Assembly (NCBI RefSeq): GCF_004027225.2
Contig: NC_044291.2
Span: 11,144,707 to 11,208,706, forward strand
Direction: 5' to 3'
Source: Strigops habroptila
Lineage: Eukaryota > Chordata > Aves > Psittaciformes > Psittacidae
Length of the DNA stretch: 64,000 bases
Numbering within the stretch: the first letter of the stretch is position 1; each line of letters starts with the position of its first letter. Under the pieces are notes generated by a model. The model did no database searches. It was given only the letters and a program-made list of their open reading frames with translations, and was not told where the DNA came from. The position numbers and the translations under genes are program-made. This document shows, piece by piece, positions 58,493 through 64,000 of the stretch.

Positions 58493-61400
58493 ATGTTCAC
58501 TAACAAGAAGCACTTGACCAGCGCCATCATCGGGGCACTGGTCACACTCTCCATCATTGCCCTTGTTCTCAGCCTGGTGAACATTGAAGATGTCACCCTG
58601 CCACCCACTGTCAAGGTGAGCCCTTCTTTTGAAGGTCCTCGAGCATCATTGCAGAGACCAGTCCCCTTGGGCAGATGCTCAGAGACAACACCTTATCTAC
58701 CTTATCTTTGGTTTGGAGGTGAAGGGAGGTTGGTAGTAGCCAAGTGGGTGTTTTCTTCCCATCTCAAGGTGCAAACAGAGTAAATACAGCCTGGCCACCT
58801 CCAAGTCAGAGGGGGAAGCCTGCTCTGAAACTGGCCACCATGCTATGCACTGGACATGTTTTGAGGGGATTACCTTGGGGCAGATGTGTAAGGCAAAGCC
58901 CTGCCCTGCTCCCTCTGCCCTCCCATGGCACAACACCTCCTGATGGCCCTTGTACCTGCCAGCTCCCCTCAGCCTGCCCTAACCCACAGCAGAAGCATTC
59001 CCTGCAGCTTGGCATCCCACCCTGGCTGCTGGAAGAGGGTTGGCACGGTTTTAGGGTGATGTGGAGGGCTTTATGGGGGAGAGGTGTGCAGTTGGGTGCT
59101 CCTGGGCTGGGGCTGGTGTGGTGCTGCCTGTACCTGCCCAGGCTGGGTGCAGCTGTATGGGTAGCAGAGAGCACTGGGGATGGGACAGTTGCTGGCCCCA
59201 AGGTGGGGCCAGTGCAGACGCAAAGGGTTTGTAACCAAGAAAGAAAATAAAAAAGGCATGAGGAAACAACTCAGAAATGTCAGTGTGAGCTCACGGTGCT
59301 GCCTCAGGAGAGGGAATGAAAAGGTCCCTCCATTGCTGTGAGAAACGCCCTTGCTGAGGCCAGGTGCTGTCACAGCTCGGCTCTGCTATGCTGCAGATAG
59401 CTGAGCCTTAGAGAGATGGGTTTGGGGCATCTTCTGGCCCCACCACCCTGGCAGGGTCATGGTGGGGCTGGGGACAGGCTGCTGCTCCTCCCGCCAGTGT
59501 GATGTCTTGGTTTTCCGTTCCAGTATGGGATGGTGTTTGATGCAGGCTCGTCCCACACCTCTCTGTTCGTCTACGAGTGGGATTCGGACAAGGAGAATGA
59601 CACCGGTGTGGTCAGCCAGACCTTGTCCTGTGATGTCCATGGTCAGTACCCCCCTGCCATGGGCTCGGTGCTGCCCTGCATGTTGGTGTGGTGGGTGGGA
59701 TGACCTGGCCTTTCCTCTTGCTGGCCTGCCCTTGCTGGGCAGCTCTGTCTGTCAGGCTGGCACCGGGAGGAGCCTTGGCTGCAGGCAGGGTGGTTCCTGA
59801 CTCCCCACTGTCTTCACGTGGTTAGAGGGCCCTCAGGACCATGTAGTGCCACACACTTGGTGGGACTGATGGACCTTGGTGGTGTCCTGGGTTTTGATTC
59901 CCGCACCTTGGACTGCCCAAGCTGCTGTCCTGGCTGGGGAAGGTCTCACCTCTAGAGCTGGGGACACTGCTGAAAGCATGGGAGAGGTGGGGAAGCCACA
60001 GAAGGGAAATGGGTCAGTCATGTCCTGGGGGACCAGGGGACCCTGGAGAAGCACCCTTTGTTGCTAAGAGGTGGCAGACCTCACTGCCCTGTGCCCTCTT
60101 GCTTCCACTGTCCCTGTCCCCAGCCATTCCCATCAGCCTGTCCCAGCCTGAGTCTCTTCCAGGACGAGGTATATCAAGCTATGCCAATGATCCCCCGAAA
60201 GCTGGTGATTCTATAAGGGAGTGTCTGGATAAAGCCCTGAAGGCTGTTCCTGCTGAAAAACAGAGGGATGTCCCAGCTTATCTTGGAGCAACGGCAGGAA
60301 TGAGGCTACTGAGGTATTGCTCTGGGGTTCGAGGGTGGCAGAGCAGGGACTGAGCTGCAAGCAGCCACTGCCTGAGAGAGCTGGGCTGGTTCAGCCTGGA
60401 GAAGAGAAGGCTCCTTAAGGAGAGACCTTAGAGCAGCTCCAGTGCCTAAAGGGGCTCCAGGAAACCTGGAGAGGGGCTTTGGACAAGGGCCTGTAGGGAC
60501 AGGACAAGGGGAATGGCTTTAACCTGCCAGAGGGGAGATTGAGATGAGCTCTTAGGCAGAAGTTCTTCCCTGTGAGGGTGCTGAGGCACTGGCACAGGGT
60601 GCCCAGAGAAGCTGTGGCTGCCCCATCCCTGGCAGTGTTCAAGGCCAGGTTGGACACAGGGGCTTGGAGCAACCTGCTCTAGTGGAAGGTGTCCCTGTCC
60701 GTGGCAGGGGGTTGGAACTGAATGAGCTTTAAGGTCCCTTCAACCCAAAGCGGTCTCTGAATCTATGATCTGCCCAGATGGATGGTGCTGGTGGGGGAGT
60801 GGGGCAGAGGTAGGAGGTAACGAGGTGCTGCAGGAACTGCCAGTACCTTTCACCAGCCTGTATTAGCTCTCTTCAAATGTCAAACTTCATTTCATGGTCC
60901 TTGGTTTTATGGTTGCAGATATGTAACATTATTTCTGTGCCCTGGCAATGAGAGCCCTTCCTTGTGGGAAGGAGCCGGGCCATAACCTGAAGGTTCCTCA
61001 CTTCAGAGAGCAAGCACATGTCGGCAGCCCCAACACATCTTCCCTGCTCAGAGGTCTGAAACCAGGCTGGCACCTTCTGAAAGAGCCAGCTCAGCAACCA
61101 GCCCTTTGGTGCAGTCAGGGGGGATGTTCAAACCTGGGGTTTGCAACACAAGGCCTTCTCACCTCCAGCGCTATGAAGATGCTTAGGTAGGGAAAGGTGG
61201 CCTTACAAACCAGATCAAGCTGCACTGGAGGGAAAAGATTGGTGTTGCTCCTGGATTAGAGATGCCACGTGTAGACAGCTGGGACGTACGAGCAGCTTTG
61301 ACAAGTTAATGTAGCAGGATGCAGCTGGGTATGTGTCCTGACCTTTGGGATCTTCCTAGGGAACAGAACAGCTCAGCAGCAGAGCAAGTCCTGGCTGAAG

Positions 61401-63647
61401 TTGCTAAAACCATGCAAGAGTACCCAGTGGCTTTCAAAGGGGCTCGAATCCTTACAGGAGAGGAGGAGGGGGCTTATGGCTGGATCACCATCAACTACCT
61501 GCTGGACTCCTTCACTAAGGTGGGAGAAGGGTCAAACTCCACTGCATCTTTGCTGATTTTTGTTTTTTCCTGGTTTCTCTTAAGCTTGCTTAGCACAGAG
61601 GGAAAGGTCAGCAGCTACTGGGAATGATCATGGGTAAGCAGCCAGTTATCCTGCAGAGGGAGAAAAGAGGAATGGGGGTGTCTCTGCTAAGAGCTAGGGC
61701 ACATCTCCACACCATGTGGACACAGGGTCTCCTGGGACTGCGAGGTCGGCCGTGCAGCCTGGTTGGGACCGTTGGCTCCTGCTGGGCTCTGCCTTGCTGC
61801 CCTGGGAAGGACCCTCTCCCTGCAGCACTGGGAGACTTGAACCAAACCTCTGTCGTGCCACGCTCTGTCCCAGCACTGCTGCAGCTGGGAGCGGCGCCAG
61901 CACCGTCAGGCTCCCGTGCAGGCTACTGGAGGAATTCTGTCCTTGCCCCTTCAGGAGGGGCAGCTCCTCCAAGCCAGGTCCCCACCAGCACTTTGATCTG
62001 GGGACGGTGACTCAGCCCCACGTAATCTCACAGCTTGGTGGCACTTCTTGACCATCAGACAGTTCAACCTCTGCTTTTCCTGGCTCTGACAAATGGCCGG
62101 GCAGGTCGGACGGGGGGGTCTCACATACGGAACGACTTGAGTTGAATAACCATTGAATTCAGTCACAAAATCCTGTTGACTTCAATGGGATGAGAATTTT
62201 GCTCTGGGCAAGTAAGACCAGCTGTGTACTTCTCCTCTTACTCTCCTGTCTCACTTGGCAGTACTCACCCAAAGCACACACATGGGTTCGTCCAGAGGCA
62301 GCCAACATTTTTGGGGCGCTGGATCTTGGAGGAGCATCCACCCAAATCAGCTTTGTGCCCGAAGGTTCAGTGGTAAACTGGAAGGAAGGCTCCAAGTTCA
62401 CACTGTACGGCTATGACTACAACATCTACACACACAGCTACCTCTGCTACGGCCAGAATGAGATGCTGAAGCGACTGGCAAAGGAATTGATTGCGGTGAG
62501 AGCAGGACTAGGGGGGGAATTGGACTCTGGTCTCATGATACCAGCAACAGGCTTTTTAATGCATAAGGTAAGAACAGGCAAAGCTCTTCCAGAGAGGCAT
62601 CAGCAGGCACTGAGAACAGGTACAGCCTGTGAAAGCAAAGGTAAGCAGATGTGGAGGGGAGCATGGGAAGCATCAGAAGGGGCAGCTCAGGAGAGAACTT
62701 CTAGTTGTACACAGCTGCCTCACATAGGGTGTAGAAAAGGCAGGACCAGGCTCTTCTCGGAGGGGAAAACTGAAAGGGCAAGAGGCAATGGGCAGAAGGT
62801 GGAACATACAAGTTTCCAACCTATGTCCTATGAAGAGAGGCTGAGAGAGCTGAGCTGGTTCAGCCTGGAGAAGCGAAGGCTCCTTAAGAGGAGATCTTAG
62901 AGCAGCTCCAGTGCATAAAGGGGCTACAAGAAAGCTGGAGAGGGGCTTTGGACAAGGGCCTGGAGGGACAGGACAAGGGGAATGCCTTTAACCTGCCAGA
63001 GGGGAGATTGAGACGAGCTTTTAGGCAGAAGCTCTTCCCTGTGAGGGTGCTGAGGCGCTGGCACAGGGTGCCCAGAGAAGCTGTGGCTGCCCCATCCCTG
63101 GCAGTGTTCAAGGCCAGGTTGGACACAGGGGCTTGGAGCAACCTGCTCTAGTGGAAGGTGTCCCTGCCCGTGGCAGGGGGTTGGAACTGGATGAGCTTTA
63201 AGGTCCCTTCCAACACAAACCAATCTGGGATTCTATGATTCTGATTCAAATGCAGGGGAAATGTTTTTCCCAATGAGAACAGTATTTGGTGGGAGCACTG
63301 GGTGACTCTCGTGCCTGAGCTGCCTGCCAGCAGGGTTTGGAGGAGGCTACAGCCTGCGGTTTTGCTGCCCCCAGGAGTCGGCCCCCAGCACGCGAGTCCA
63401 TCACCCCTGCTACCCAAAAGACTACAATGAAACTGTGTCGCTGTCTTCCTTCCGCACCAGCCCCTGCACGAACCAGAGCGACCTGCGCCTGGGCCCTGGC
63501 GACAGGAACGTCACCCTGGAGGGCAGGGGCGATGCCAACGGGTGCCTGGCTGCTATCAAGAAGCTCTTCAACTTCTCCGCGTGTGGCGAGAGCCAGGACT
63601 GCACCTTCGATGGCATCTACCAGCCGCCGGTCAGAGGACAGTTTGTT
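58493..63647 (+). CDS. ENTPD8: Ectonucleoside triphosphate diphosphohydrolase 8 (ENTPD8), first six coding exons
   Basis: This is a cell-surface enzyme of the CD39 family that hydrolyses extracellular nucleoside tri- and diphosphates. Coding exons: 58493-58615, 59524-59641, 60163-60313, 61360-61519, 62262-62495, 63375-63647. They give 353 residues in one frame with GT/AG sites. An N-terminal membrane span occupies about 11-31. The apyrase conserved regions are in order: [13 protein letters not shown] from 46, [11 protein letters not shown] at 120-130, [18 protein letters not shown] at 161-178 including the catalytic Glu, and [13 protein letters not shown] at 203-215. [20 protein letters not shown] is closer to ENTPD8 than to ENTPD2 as remembered. 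N-glycosylation sites (NDT, NSS, NET, NQS, NVT, NFS) fit an ectodomain. About 140 residues, including the last apyrase region and second span, lie beyond the window. Birds may have more than one ENTPD8-like gene, so the exact copy is uncertain. Confidence 0.87.
60374..60770 (+). repeat. CR1 LINE in ENTPD8 intron
   Basis: About 395 bp in the ENTPD8 sense orientation, from GAGAGAGCTGGGCTGGTTCA to CTGAATCTATGATC. It begins only about 60 bp after the donor of the third coding exon. Confidence 0.92.
62820..63243 (+). repeat. CR1 LINE in ENTPD8 intron
   Basis: About 420 bp in the sense orientation, starting in the ORF end (frame reads [15 protein letters not shown]) and ending GATTCTATGATTCTGATTC. 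It stops about 130 bp before the next coding exon. Confidence 0.93.
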
Positions 63648-64000
63648 GTAAGGCAAATCCTGTCCTCCCATCTCCTGTCCTCCCACCTCCATGGCAGAGC
63701 ATGTACTGTGGTGTCCCTGTGTGCCCCGTGGCATTGTCACTTCCCCGCAGCAAAATGGGGGCAAAAAGCTCCCAAGTTACCCCTGCCCCAGGGCACACCA
63801 GGGGTTGCTGCTGCCTGGTTTTCCAGCTAGGTCTCCAAATGGGACCATGTTAATGAAACGGGTGATTAGCCAAATCCCAGGGTTTCAGTAATAAAGCCCA
63901 GCTTAGCCAGCAGCCTTCAGCCAAGGTGCTGGATGTGCTGCTGCAGCCAGCAGGCACCTACACCCCAGCCCACCGTCTCTGCTGGGACACGGACAGTGAT
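63648..64000 (+). other. ENTPD8 intron, cut by the window edge
   Basis: After the donor GTAAGG at 63648 no further apyrase exon is recognisable in the remaining 350 bases. Confidence 0.6.

Noticed and set aside
62190-62900. A 236-codon frame taken as one ENTPD8 exon
   Set aside because: Only 62262-62495 matches the family. The ends run into intron and then into a CR1 copy; consensus splice sites mark the true limits.

Overview
The window is avian nuclear DNA. It is GC-rich, compact and intron-bearing, like a bird microchromosome, and it carries about twenty CR1 LINE fragments, many ending in the bird-typical ATTCTATGATTCTATGA tail. No LINE-1, Alu or other mammalian repeat is visible. The species cannot be fixed from sequence alone.

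The genes match the part of human 9q34.3 that holds TMEM203, NDOR1, RNF208 and CYSRT1, read in the opposite direction. From left to right they are: CYSRT1 (minus, CDS 4066-4446); RNF208 (plus, CDS 21896-22693, CpG-island promoter near 19.1-19.9 kb, poly(A) signal at 24071); an unnamed RING protein with a hydrophobic C-terminal anchor (minus, 29756-30721); NDOR1 (minus, 14 coding exons, 33001-47393, 596 codons, complete); TMEM203 (plus, single exon, 47746-48156), head to head with NDOR1 across a CpG-rich shared promoter; and the first six coding exons of an ecto-nucleotidase closest to ENTPD8 (plus, 58493-63647), whose remaining exons lie beyond the right edge. Assignments rest on comparing the reading frames with remembered family sequences. 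Exon limits come from GT/AG signals and from frame closure across every junction.

Region by region: 1-4 kb has no convincing gene, apart from one exon-like patch near 3.0-3.1 kb. 5.2-19 kb is intergenic with CR1 copies, short tandem repeats and two islands that look like distal regulatory DNA (about 11.1 kb and 17.5-17.95 kb). 24.1-29.7 kb is intergenic and low complexity. 30.8-32.9 kb holds a roughly 22-bp minisatellite. 48.4-57.9 kb has no recognisable gene. 63.65-64.0 kb is ENTPD8 intron.

The genes are not an operon-like system but share some themes. RNF208 and its unnamed neighbour are both RING-type putative E3 ligases. RNF208 and CYSRT1 both end in a CaaX-like tetrapeptide, while the unnamed RING protein ends in a hydrophobic anchor, so three adjacent genes appear to encode proteins attached to membranes through their C-termini. 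NDOR1 supplies electrons for cytosolic iron-sulfur cluster assembly. TMEM203 is an ER membrane protein. ENTPD8 is a cell-surface nucleotidase.
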